53,905 nt of DNA from Caballeronia humi (GTDB lineage Bacteria; Pseudomonadota; Gammaproteobacteria; Burkholderiales; Burkholderiaceae): positions 1 to 53,905 of the forward strand of contig NZ_FCNW02000043.1 of the NCBI RefSeq assembly GCF_001544475.1, written 5' to 3'. Shown one piece after another: positions 24,982 to 32,811 of the stretch (positions within the stretch are counted from its first letter, which is position 1; every line of letters starts with the position of its first letter). A program made the translations under genes and the position numbers. The notes under the pieces are model-generated. The model ran no database searches. It had not been told where the DNA came from and saw nothing but the letters and a program-made list of their open reading frames with translations.

Positions 24982-26727
24982 ATGCGCATCATCGACTTGA
25001 TTCACCATCTACTTCCTGCTGGAACAGATGCCGCTTATCTGGTGGAAGCGCCCACGAAAGAGGCGTTGAATCGTCCAGGCGGCATACGTGCAACTTACCC
25101 AAGCTACACGCTGTGTCCAATATGGCCGCCGGATCTCTTTGCCGTCACTGGCCTCATCATCGACCTTAGCGGTTGCTATACAGAAGCAAGTCCGGACCGC
25201 GCAGCCCTGCGTCAACACGAAGTTTATATTGAAGACGTGCGGGTGATTGCAACCAGTTGGGAGTCGATGCTATCGCCGCCGAAGGAAGTGGAGGCGCTAT
25301 GGCGAGAGCTCGTGTCGTTCCACGGGCAGGTCGCCATTTCGGACATTTGCAGAAACAAATCGGCCGTCGCGACACTTTTAAAGTTGTTCGCGATTGCCGA
25401 CGAAGCAAGCATGGGCATGGGATGGGACGCATCGGCGTCGGGCGAAGCATTGACAGAATTTGCTTCGATAGTAATGTTGAATTCGTTGCACGGGGCCGAG
25501 CCGCCGTTCAAGCTCCCTTATTGGCCTACTTCGCTGGCAGGCATGGTGTCACCTGATGTTGTGATTGTTCTCCCGAAAGCTATCACCACGACTAAGGGAT
25601 GCACGATCCGATCTCTTAGTCATCATCTCGCGCTCTTGCCTTGTCGTTCAACGATCGAACCGTCTTGGTCACTCGTCTCGCGCGACCGCAGCGATGCAAC
25701 CGACATTCGGTTGCTGTTAATTCCGTTTCCGTTTGAAGTGTCTGATAATTGCTTCCGACTAAGTGTGCCAAAAACAAAATTAGCTAACGGCACGTCGTTC
25801 GCCGCATTTTTCGAACTTGAGCAGAAGTGGCTGACCGATGTGGACGGAAGAATCTCAGGAAAGCAACTGGCCAAAGATCTCGTGTTGCCCTTGGTTGAGC
25901 AGGCGAAGGCAAAGGCGGGGGGAGTCGTTCCTCACGGGATCGTTTTGCCGGAGTGCGCTCTTTCGGCGGACGTGGCAAAGGAACTGGTCGAGGCGATCGC
26001 GTCCACAGGAGTCGAATTTGTCACTACAGGTGTGTTGGATTTCGATTCAAATAGTCGTCGTTGGTTGAATCAAGCAAAGACCTTCGCATATGTCGGCTCA
26101 CTTGGAGCCGTGGAACTGACTCAGAATAAGCACCATCGATGGCGTATCGATAAAGTTCAGGCTACACAGTATGGTCTGGACTTTGATCCAGATCCTTCCA
26201 ATGATCAATGGTGGGAAGACATCGGTGTCACACATCGGACGTTGCCGTTTTATGCGATCCGAGCGGATATGACAATGGTGACGCTGATCTGTGAGGATCT
26301 TGCGCGCATGGATCCTGCTATGAACGCGATTCGCGCAGTCGGTCCAAATCTTGTCATCGCTTTGCTGATGGATGGGCCTCAATCGGCCAAGCGCTGGCCG
26401 GGTAGGTATGCTGGCGTCCTGGCAGACGAGCCGGGATGCGCAGTCTTGACCCTCACATGCGCAGCAATGATGGATCGATCAAACCGTGGATGGACGGGGG
26501 ATGTCCACCGCACAGTAGCGCTTGGGTCACAAGCCGATGGGCGGAAAGAGGAAATCGAACTTTCCGAAAATGCGACAGGCATGTTGTTGGTTGTAACCTC
26601 GCAAAGTAAACATCAGACAACGCTGGACAACCGTTCGGACTGGGCTCTGTCGCGCGAACTCAAGTTTAAATCAGCGATCTCATTATCCGTTACGCCAGCG
26701 CTTGCACAGCCACCTCGGGCTCGCTAG
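24982..26727 (+). CDS. Nitrilase-fold (carbon-nitrogen hydrolase) protein with unknown N-terminal domain
   Basis: A 581-aa protein. The C-terminal half (about 295-540) resembles the nitrilase superfamily, with a candidate Glu-Lys-Cys triad: Glu324 in HGIVLPECALS, Lys383 in QNKHHRW, and Cys437 in VTLICEDLAR, followed by the typical VGPNLVIALLMDGPQ strand. Members cleave C-N bonds in nitriles, amides or glutamine-like substrates. The first 280 residues (IIDLIHHLLPAG...SLSHHLALLPCRSTIEPS) match nothing I know; in particular there is no reverse transcriptase, unlike the RT-nitrilase fusions of DRT type 1. It has lower GC than BREX and is followed after 24 nt by a small basic protein gene, probably in one operon. 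Position in a defence island suggests antiviral action. Confidence 0.65.
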   Translation: MRIIDLIHHLLPAGTDAAYLVEAPTKEALNRPGGIRATYPSYTLCPIWPPDLFAVTGLIIDLSGCYTEASPDRAALRQHEVYIEDVRVIATSWESMLSPPKEVEALWRELVSFHGQVAISDICRNKSAVATLLKLFAIADEASMGMGWDASASGEALTEFASIVMLNSLHGAEPPFKLPYWPTSLAGMVSPDVVIVLPKAITTTKGCTIRSLSHHLALLPCRSTIEPSWSLVSRDRSDATDIRLLLIPFPFEVSDNCFRLSVPKTKLANGTSFAAFFELEQKWLTDVDGRISGKQLAKDLVLPLVEQAKAKAGGVVPHGIVLPECALSADVAKELVEAIASTGVEFVTTGVLDFDSNSRRWLNQAKTFAYVGSLGAVELTQNKHHRWRIDKVQATQYGLDFDPDPSNDQWWEDIGVTHRTLPFYAIRADMTMVTLICEDLARMDPAMNAIRAVGPNLVIALLMDGPQSAKRWPGRYAGVLADEPGCAVLTLTCAAMMDRSNRGWTGDVHRTVALGSQADGRKEEIELSENATGMLLVVTSQSKHQTTLDNRSDWALSRELKFKSAISLSVTPALAQPPRAR

Positions 26728-26751
26728 ACTGGAAGCACAGAGGGACAAACC

Positions 26752-27231
26752 ATGAGCAAGAAAAAATTTAGCTTCGAAATAATTGGTCGGGAAATCTTTG
26801 CTTCCGAGCAGGCAATTGTGGATACTTTGACTGCAAAATACGGTGAAGCAGGAGAGTTTGTTACGCCGAAGCTCTCCGTAAAGTCCAAATCTTCGATCCG
26901 TGCTGCCCTTCGGAAGGGCCAGCCACGTGAGACGGCCTTCTTTGGAGATGTCCAAAAAGTCCGTGAAAGCGGTGTGACGGAATTGATCGTTCGCAGGTTT
27001 CACCCTGGAAAGGCTGCTGCCGCTGGTTCGACTGCCACTGTGGACGCTGCGCCTGAGGGCGATCGCAAGGCTGGTTCGAGGAGGGCCCATGTTTCTCCTC
27101 GAAGCGTCTCTGAAAAGGCGTCGGTTAAGCAAACCACGAAGAGGGCAGCATCTGCGAAAAGTTCGGCGCCGAAAAGCGAAGCGGGTCCGAGCCATTCCCG
27201 AAGCAGAACGGTGATTCACAGAAGCGTCTAA
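26752..27231 (+). CDS. Small basic protein coupled to the nitrilase-like gene
   Basis: A 159-aa protein of unknown function. Residues 1-85 look folded (FSFEIIGREIFASEQAIVDTL, then FVTPKLSVKSKSSIRAALRKG and VTELIVRRFHPG). The last 70 residues are a disordered Ser/Ala/Lys/Arg-rich tail (KQTTKRAASAKSSAPKSEAG), which may bind nucleic acid. The ATG is preceded by AGAGGGACAA. The gene begins 24 nt after the nitrilase-like gene and ends 22 nt before an intrinsic terminator, which defines a two-gene unit. It could be a substrate, adaptor or DNA/RNA-binding partner. Confidence 0.55.
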   Translation: MSKKKFSFEIIGREIFASEQAIVDTLTAKYGEAGEFVTPKLSVKSKSSIRAALRKGQPRETAFFGDVQKVRESGVTELIVRRFHPGKAAAAGSTATVDAAPEGDRKAGSRRAHVSPRSVSEKASVKQTTKRAASAKSSAPKSEAGPSHSRSRTVIHRSV

Positions 27232-27253
27232 TCAGTAGTGGAATTAGGTCGGG

Positions 27254-27276
27254 AAAGCAGCCTATGGCTGCTTTTT
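27254..27276 (+). terminator. Intrinsic terminator of the nitrilase operon
   Basis: AAAGCAGCC, loop TAT, GGCTGCTTT forms a 9-bp stem that runs into TTTTT. Classical Rho-independent form, 22 nt downstream of the last stop. Confidence 0.85.
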
Positions 27277-27491
27277 CGTTTCCGAAGGGCGTTTGATTTG
27301 AGCTTCAAAGACCTTCATCTACTCGACGCGCCTTATTGGATCATCGTTTGCGGCAGGCGAGTTGACCCGCGTTCAGAGCACGCCGCACTGCGCTGGGAGG
27401 TAAGTTGCATTTAGCGCAATTGCCTATGGTGGACCAATCGCTGAGTTGACATAACGCCGTCGTGTCGATCACGACAGTGTGGGAGCAAAGT
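27277..27491. other. Spacer before the IS1111-type element
   Basis: About 215 bases with no supported gene. Minus-strand translation gives short open pieces that I cannot match to any transposase. Confidence 0.35.
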
Positions 27492-27600
27492 AGATGGAAT
27501 GGTCGCCTCCCGCCTGAACCGTCGGTTTGGCGCAGCAGGCTCGTCCGCAGATCGTGCGACATTGTCAATTGCGGTACGACAGCCGCCCAGGAGAATCCAG

Positions 27601-28611
27601 ATGGAACCCATGACCATTGCCATCGATCTGGCCAAGCGCGTTTTCCAGATTCACTACGTCGATCCTGTGACCGGCGCGATTTACAGCAAGGCGCTGAAAC
27701 GCGCGCAACTCGTGCCGTTCTTCGCCAACCGGCCTGCGAGCCGTGTCGTCATCGAAGCTTGCGGCAGCGCTCATTACTGGGCCCGAGCACTTGCGCGGCT
27801 CGGTCACGATGTGCGGCTCATCGCGGCGCAGTTCGTGCGACCGTTTGTGAAGTCGAACAAAAATGATGCGGCCGACGCCGCAGCGATCTGGGAGGCAGCT
27901 CAGCGCCCTGGTATGAGATTCGTGGCAGTCAAGACCGAGGATCAGCAGGCCATGTTGTCGCTGCATCGGATACGCCAACAACTGGTTCGCATCCGCGTCA
28001 TGCAAATCAATCAGCTTCGCGGATTGCTGTATGAATTCGGCGTTGTTCTCCCACAAGGTCGCCGGCCATCGATTGAGGCTGCGAAGGCGGCGCTGGCATC
28101 TCTGGGCGATCAACTCCCCGCGATGCTAACGGATAGTCTGCAGGATCAGCTCTCGCGACTCAGCGCGCTCGACGATCAGATCGCACGGCTCGAACAACGC
28201 ATTACCGATTGGCGGCGCAACGATGACGCATGCCTTCGTATCTCGGAGATTCCCGGCGTTGGCGTACTTACCGCGACAGCGGCGGTATCAGTTATCGGAC
28301 AAGCAAGTTCGTTCCGGTCCGGGCGCGAGTTCGCCGCCTATCTCGGTCTGGTGCCGCGACAGAACAGTTCCGGTGGCAGGACGAAGCTCGGTGGCATCAG
28401 CAAGCGCGGTGACGTGTATCTGCGAACGCTACTGATCCACGGTGCGCGATCGGTTATCTCGAGCTCCAGACATTTACCTGAACGACTGCGTCTGCTGCTC
28501 ACACGACGTCCAACTAACGTCGTAGCGGTTGCACTCGCCAACAAGATGGCACGAACGATCTGGGCGCTGCTGGCGTACGGACGAACCTATCAAGCCTCAC
28601 CAACGCAGTAA
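27601..28611 (+). CDS. IS110-family (IS1111-like) transposase
   Basis: A 336-aa DEDD/serine recombinase-like transposase. The N-terminal RuvC-like DEDD domain shows Asp in TIAIDLAKRVFQ, Glu in VVIEACGSAHYW and Asp in KSNKNDAADAAAI. The C-terminal Transposase_20 domain shows IPGVGVLTATAAVSVIG and SSGGRTKLGGISKRGD with the candidate nucleophilic Ser. The phrase RPFVKSNKNDAADAAAIWEA is typical of the IS1111 branch. The ATG at 27601 is chosen because GGAGAATCC precedes it and the family starts this way; the frame is open upstream. The enzyme would act with an RNA guide from the same element. Confidence 0.9.
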   Translation: MEPMTIAIDLAKRVFQIHYVDPVTGAIYSKALKRAQLVPFFANRPASRVVIEACGSAHYWARALARLGHDVRLIAAQFVRPFVKSNKNDAADAAAIWEAAQRPGMRFVAVKTEDQQAMLSLHRIRQQLVRIRVMQINQLRGLLYEFGVVLPQGRRPSIEAAKAALASLGDQLPAMLTDSLQDQLSRLSALDDQIARLEQRITDWRRNDDACLRISEIPGVGVLTATAAVSVIGQASSFRSGREFAAYLGLVPRQNSSGGRTKLGGISKRGDVYLRTLLIHGARSVISSSRHLPERLRLLLTRRPTNVVAVALANKMARTIWALLAYGRTYQASPTQ

Positions 28612-28842
28612 TCAAGCTACACGGCTTTAATGTTATCCACGGTTGCACAGGTAGATTGAACGATGGCAAGACAGGTTGGACCGCGCAGAGGCAAGCCTGA
28701 GACATTACTCGGACATCGAGTCCGCTTTGTAGATTAGGACCTTTGCGGCGAAATCCATCGGGGCCGGCGGGCCACGCCCGCGATCGAGTCCGGATATAAG
28801 TCCGCAACCACCCTCCTCGCCACGCAAAATCGCCTTGCAAAT
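28612..28842 (+). ncRNA. Candidate bridge/seek RNA region of the IS1111-type element
   Basis: About 230 nt of non-coding DNA between the transposase stop and the right inverted repeat. It contains potential hairpins (for example CTCGGACATCGAGTCCG near 28709-28725). In IS1111 relatives this right-end segment encodes the guide RNA that pairs with target and donor DNA. Location is the main evidence; the RNA boundaries and loops are not resolved here. Confidence 0.45.
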
Positions 28843-28863
28843 GGGAGGCGACCATATAAGTAG

Positions 28864-30498
28864 TGTCGTACTTGAGCAAAGTACAGATGTCGTACCAAGG
28901 GATCTGTAGCGCATGCTGGTGCGGTTTTCCCGCCTGTGGAGACCGCCATGACGCGCACTGGGACGATCACAATGAGCATGCGGGAGCTTGACCGGCTGAA
29001 GGTCATCGAGGCGGTCGCCGAGTCGCGTCTGATGACCTGGCGCGCCGCTGAGCGGCTGGGTCTAAGCCGGCGCCAGGTCGAGCGGCTCGTGATCCTCTAC
29101 CGCGCCGAAGGCGCCGCTGGTCTTGTTTCGCAGCGGCGCGGCGTGCGCAGCAATCATCAGTTGCCGCAAACCGTGCTTGACCGGGCGTTGGAACTGATCC
29201 ACGAGCGCTACGCCGATTTTGGTCCGACGCTGGCGTGCGAGAAGCTGCGTGAATGCCATGGCCTCGTGCTGTCGAAGGAAACCGTGCGTCACCTGATGAC
29301 GGATGCCGGCCTGTGGGTGCCGCGCAAGCAGCGCCCGCCGAAGGTCTACCAGCCGCGTGCCCGACGAGCCTGTTTCGGTGAGCTCGTACAAATTGACGGC
29401 TGCGATCATTACTGGTTTGAAGACCGCGGGCCCGCGTGCGCGCTGCTGGTGTTTGTCGACGACGCGACGAGCCAGCTGATGCACTTGCACTTCGCGCCGA
29501 CCGAATCGACTTTCAGCTATTTCGAGGCGACGCGCGCGTATCTCGAACGGCACGGCAAGCCGGTCGCATTCTATAGCGACCGCGCGAGCGTGTTCTACGT
29601 CCACAAGCGCGACGAAACGGCCGGTAAAGGCGTCACCCAGTTTGGTCGCGCAATGTACGAGCTAAACATCGACACATTTTGCGCCAACAGCAGTCCCGCC
29701 AAGGGACGCGTTGAACGGGCTCATCTAACGCTGCAGGATCGTCTGGTGAAGGAACTGCGCCTGCGTGATATCAGCACCATTGCAGCTTCTAACGCGTTTG
29801 CCTGCGTTTTCATGGCGGCCTATAACGCGCGCTTCGCAAAGCCGCCAAGAAGCGCGTACGACGCGCACCGGCCGCTGCGCGATGACGAGAACCTCGACGC
29901 GGTCTTGACTTGGCGAGTGCAGCGCAAGGTATCGGATGCGCTGACGTTGCTGAACGATCGCGTACTCTGGCTACTCGACGACACGCCGGCGACCCGCAGG
30001 CTGATCGGCCGCTACATCGACGTGTGGGAATACCCGGATGGGCGCCTCGAAATCCGCGCTGACGGCAGCGTCCTGCATGCCGTGCCGTATGACAAGCTCG
30101 CAGACATCGACCAAGGCGCGATAATCGAGAACAAGCGTCTTGGTCATGCGTTGCAGGTCGCGCGAGCGCTACAGGCGCAACGGGATAACCGTCGGATCTC
30201 AGGCTCGCCGTCTCGCACAAATCGAGGTGCGCCGGTACGCACACCCAAGCCGTTGCCCGGCACGAAGAAGTCGCGCGCATTCACCCGAGCCGATCTGGAC
30301 TTGGCAATCGCGCAGGTCGCGCAGCAGTCGAAGACGCCTTCAAAACCTGGCCAGCGGTCTGCTCGCACTCGCTAAACGGTCTGACACGCCCATGTCCGAT
30401 CAGGGCCGTCCTTCAACACTACGTGAATTCAAACCGTTGAAGACAGCTTTCGCAACCAACCAAAAACACGACATCTGTACTTAGCCGGCGGTACGACA
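28864..30498 (+). mobile_element. ISNCY-type insertion sequence (IS1202-like)
   Basis: The left end TGTCGTAC at 28864 and the right end GTACGACA at 30491-30498 are inverted terminal repeats. A second block, AGTACAGATGTCGT, lies inside each end in matching position, offset by one base. One transposase gene fills the element. I see no flanking target duplication, and the left end abuts the IS1111-type element. Confidence 0.85.
28948..30375 (+). CDS. ISNCY-family DDE transposase
   Basis: A 475-aa transposase. An N-terminal helix-turn-helix (RAAERLGLSRRQVERLVILY) is followed by a second helical region and the integrase-core DDE domain: Asp in LVQIDGCDHYWF, Asp in FYSDRASVFYVHK and Glu in KGRVERAHLTLQDRL. 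The C-terminal 100 residues are basic and low in complexity. The ATG at 28948 is preferred to an in-frame GTG at 28936. The gene is intact and flanked by clear terminal repeats, so the element may still move. Confidence 0.9.
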   Translation: MTRTGTITMSMRELDRLKVIEAVAESRLMTWRAAERLGLSRRQVERLVILYRAEGAAGLVSQRRGVRSNHQLPQTVLDRALELIHERYADFGPTLACEKLRECHGLVLSKETVRHLMTDAGLWVPRKQRPPKVYQPRARRACFGELVQIDGCDHYWFEDRGPACALLVFVDDATSQLMHLHFAPTESTFSYFEATRAYLERHGKPVAFYSDRASVFYVHKRDETAGKGVTQFGRAMYELNIDTFCANSSPAKGRVERAHLTLQDRLVKELRLRDISTIAASNAFACVFMAAYNARFAKPPRSAYDAHRPLRDDENLDAVLTWRVQRKVSDALTLLNDRVLWLLDDTPATRRLIGRYIDVWEYPDGRLEIRADGSVLHAVPYDKLADIDQGAIIENKRLGHALQVARALQAQRDNRRISGSPSRTNRGAPVRTPKPLPGTKKSRAFTRADLDLAIAQVAQQSKTPSKPGQRSARTR

Positions 30499-30726
30499 TT
30501 TCAATTTTGCTTTGACAGACATTTGTTAGCATTTCTAGATTCATGTCGCTGCGCGTAACAAGGCACCAAGCGCGATGAACGTAGCACCATTGCGCGAGGC
30601 CGGCTTTGTGCGTCTCGATCAGCGGACGCACCTGATGCGATGCTTTGCAAATGGGTCACGTTCGGACGGAAGAGATAAGATAAACGATAGGTGAGGCAGG
30701 TGGTGGCATTCTGCCGCCACGTCTTC
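30499..30726. other. Spacer between ISNCY and the monooxygenase gene
   Basis: 228 bases without a recognised gene. A minus-strand frame (LIETHKAGLAQWCYVHR) is open but matches nothing I know and runs into the IS end. Probably disrupted sequence left by the insertion. Confidence 0.35.
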
Positions 30727-32040
30727 TTATCTGACAAGCCCGAGATTGGCTCTCAAGGTCGTTCCGGCGTACGAAGTACGAAACAGACCCCGGCGCTGAA
30801 GTTCGGGCACGACCAGATCGACGAAGTCTGACAGACCGGCAGGAGAAACAGCCGGGAGGATATTGAATCCGTCGGCCCCACCTTCGACGAACCACTGCTC
30901 CAGCACGTCGGCAATCATTGCGGGTGTTCCGACGACAACATGATGTGCATTGCCCACGGAGACGGTCTGCAGGAGGTCGCGAATCGACAGTCTGTCCCGC
31001 CTGGCCATCTGCAGCAGCGCAAGTCCCCGACTATTCGTCGACCTGTCCTCGCGAAGTTCCGGGATGGGATTGTCTAGTGGCAGCGCCGATAGATCTCCGA
31101 AGTAATACAAGAGATATTCGAGTCCGAGCAATGGGTCGACCAATTTCCGCAAACCATCGTACTTGATCTTCGCGAGACGCAGTGTATCTGAAACGATAGG
31201 GACAACACCAGGCATCACCTTCACCGAATCCGCTTCGCGTCCGTGCGCGATCACTTTGCGCTTCAACTCGGCGTAGTATTGCTTTGCCTCGGCCAAGGAA
31301 GTCTGGAGCGTATAGACGACATCGGCAGAGCGCGCTGCCAACGCTTGTCCGGCTTCGGACGAACCCGCCTGAAAGATGATGGGCCTCCCTTGAGGAGACT
31401 TTCGAACGTTCAGAGGTCCATTGACCGAAAAGAACTTTCCCGCGTGGTTTAGGCTTCTCACGCCGTCGGGCCTGAAATAGACGCCAGTGGAACGATCCGC
31501 AACGAATGTGTCGCTGTCAAAACTGTCCCAAAGCCCAGTGACGACGTCGACGAACTCCTCGGCACGGGCATAGCGAAGCGCTTTCTCGAGGATCTGGCCG
31601 GCGCTGAAATTTCGTGCTTCGTCGTCATCGTTCGAGGTCACCACGTTCCAGCCGGCCCGACCGCCGCTGATTTGATCCAGAGACCCGAACATCCTTGCGA
31701 TGTGGAAAGGCTCGGAAAACGTGGTGGACGCCGTGGCCACAAGCCCGATGTTGGACGTTTGGGGCGCCAGGGCAGAAAGCAAGGTCAAGGGCTCGAGCCC
31801 GGTTCCATCGCCCCGACGTCCAAAAACACCCTCCGGCATTTTCGTCATGGGAAAATAAAGCGCGTCCGCCATGAAAACCATGTCGAATAACCCACGCTCT
31901 GCGATTCGCGTCAAGCTGAGAAAGTAATCGATGCTGGTCGGCCCATGGAGAGCCGAATCCGGGTGCATCCACGCGCTGAAGTGATAGCCATGGCCCAGCA
32001 TCGAAAGGCCAAGCCTCATTTTGTTGTCGGCGTTCATCAT
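30727..32040 (-). CDS. FMN-dependent monooxygenase, NtaA/SnaA/DszA family
   Basis: A 437-aa flavin-dependent luciferase-like (TIM-barrel) oxygenase. Typical features are MRLGLSMLGHGYHFSAW at the start, a helix with RIAERGLFDMVFMADAL, the LSALAPQTSNIGLVATASTTFSEPF strand-loop, and SGGRAGWNVVTSNDDDEARNF, the hallmark of the NtaA/DszA branch. It also has GRPIIFQAGSSEAGQALAA and a C-terminal VVGTPAMIADVLEQWFVEGGADGFN. Members use reduced FMN from a separate reductase to oxidise nitrogen or sulfur compounds. No reductase gene lies beside it. It diverges from the NRPS operon and may tailor the peptide or belong to unrelated sulfur metabolism. Confidence 0.88.
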   Translation of the reverse strand: MMNADNKMRLGLSMLGHGYHFSAWMHPDSALHGPTSIDYFLSLTRIAERGLFDMVFMADALYFPMTKMPEGVFGRRGDGTGLEPLTLLSALAPQTSNIGLVATASTTFSEPFHIARMFGSLDQISGGRAGWNVVTSNDDDEARNFSAGQILEKALRYARAEEFVDVVTGLWDSFDSDTFVADRSTGVYFRPDGVRSLNHAGKFFSVNGPLNVRKSPQGRPIIFQAGSSEAGQALAARSADVVYTLQTSLAEAKQYYAELKRKVIAHGREADSVKVMPGVVPIVSDTLRLAKIKYDGLRKLVDPLLGLEYLLYYFGDLSALPLDNPIPELREDRSTNSRGLALLQMARRDRLSIRDLLQTVSVGNAHHVVVGTPAMIADVLEQWFVEGGADGFNILPAVSPAGLSDFVDLVVPELQRRGLFRTSYAGTTLRANLGLVR

Positions 32041-32526
32041 GCTCTATGTGTCTCCGCCTTTTCTTGGGCTGCTTTCAACCTTCCTGTCCAGGTTGACGCG
32101 CCATACCATTCAATCCGTTTTGCATCTTGCCACATGCGCAACATCTCAACGATGTCTAATGGGCGACCATCGGCCTCCGTGAAACAAGTTGCTCGGCTCT
32201 ACCTGAATGATCCGGGCAGTCCGTTGACCGGGGCCGATGCCCAAGGAAAGTAGGGAGCCGGACTGGCGCGCCCCGCCACGAAGATTGGTCGTCCGTCGGC
32301 AACTTCGCCGTTGGCCGAGCGCCCGAATGCCCGTGGGCAAGGCAGTGGACGGCCGATCCAGGTTTCCGGCATGAGACGGGGATCCCGTCGAGGCCCTGAT
32401 TGTGACTCCTGCAGCATCGAACCTGCGCATTCGGGCTCTGGTTGTCAGCGATCTGTGGCATGCTGTAATCGTTGCACAGAGCTTGCGCGATCGCCGTCGG
32501 GTCAGCGTCTGATAAAGGAGCATCAA
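32041..32526. other. Divergent intergenic region upstream of the NRPS operon
   Basis: 486 bases that must hold the promoters of the monooxygenase gene (leftward) and the NRPS operon (rightward). Pro/Arg-rich open frames on the minus strand (32146-32539) have no start signal or family match. AAAGGAG at 32514-32520 is the ribosome site of the MbtH gene. No transcription-factor palindrome stood out. Confidence 0.4.
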
Positions 32527-32757
32527 ATGGAACAATCATCGGCCGACGAGGAACCGTACAAGGTTGTGGTGAACGATGAAGAACAGTTTTCCATTTGGCC
32601 TGCCTGGAAGTCGATTCCGTTGGGCTGGCGTGACGCCGGCGTGACGGGCAACAAGGCCAAGTGCCTACAACATATTGAGGAGGTGTGGACAGACATGCGT
32701 CCGCTCAGCCTTCGCAAAGCCATGAGGTCGGCAGAAGAAGGCGGCTCCGACCCATGA
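32527..32757 (+). CDS. MbtH-like protein
   Basis: A 76-aa chaperone that binds adenylation domains and is often essential for their solubility or activity. The family motif is plain: YKVVVNDEEQFSIWPAWKSIPLGW (N-x-E-x-Q-x-S-x-W-P), then the C-terminal KCLQHIEEVWTDMRPLSL. A perfect AAAGGAG sits 6 nt before the ATG. As the first gene of the cluster it is expected to support the adenylation domains encoded downstream. The C-terminus is a few residues longer than usual. Confidence 0.95.
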   Translation: MEQSSADEEPYKVVVNDEEQFSIWPAWKSIPLGWRDAGVTGNKAKCLQHIEEVWTDMRPLSLRKAMRSAEEGGSDP

Positions 32758-32811
32758 CCGGCGCTTCATGTTGGAGGCGGCATTCCGTCGTCCGTTAACT
32801 TGCGGGGACGT

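Larger units (their letters stand above)
27492..28858 (+). mobile_element. IS110-family element, IS1111 subgroup
   Basis: A near-perfect small element. ATGGTCGCCTCCC at 27499-27511 recurs inverted at 28843-28855; subterminal repeats of this type define the IS1111 subgroup. The transposase lies between them with about 90 nt on the left and about 230 nt of non-coding DNA on the right, the arrangement in which the guide (bridge/seek) RNA is encoded downstream of the transposase gene. Exact ends are uncertain by a few bases because IS1111 elements extend beyond their repeats. Confidence 0.8.

Noticed and set aside
24982..26727. DRT type 1 (reverse transcriptase-nitrilase)
   Set aside because: The N-terminal half has no YxDD or other reverse transcriptase motif.
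28852..30510. Target-site duplication around the ISNCY element
   Set aside because: Left flank AGTAG and right flank TTTCA do not match, and no longer direct repeat is visible nearby.
32146..32539. Pro/Arg-rich minus-strand frames in the NRPS promoter region
   Set aside because: No start signal or family match; both alternative frames look alike in composition.
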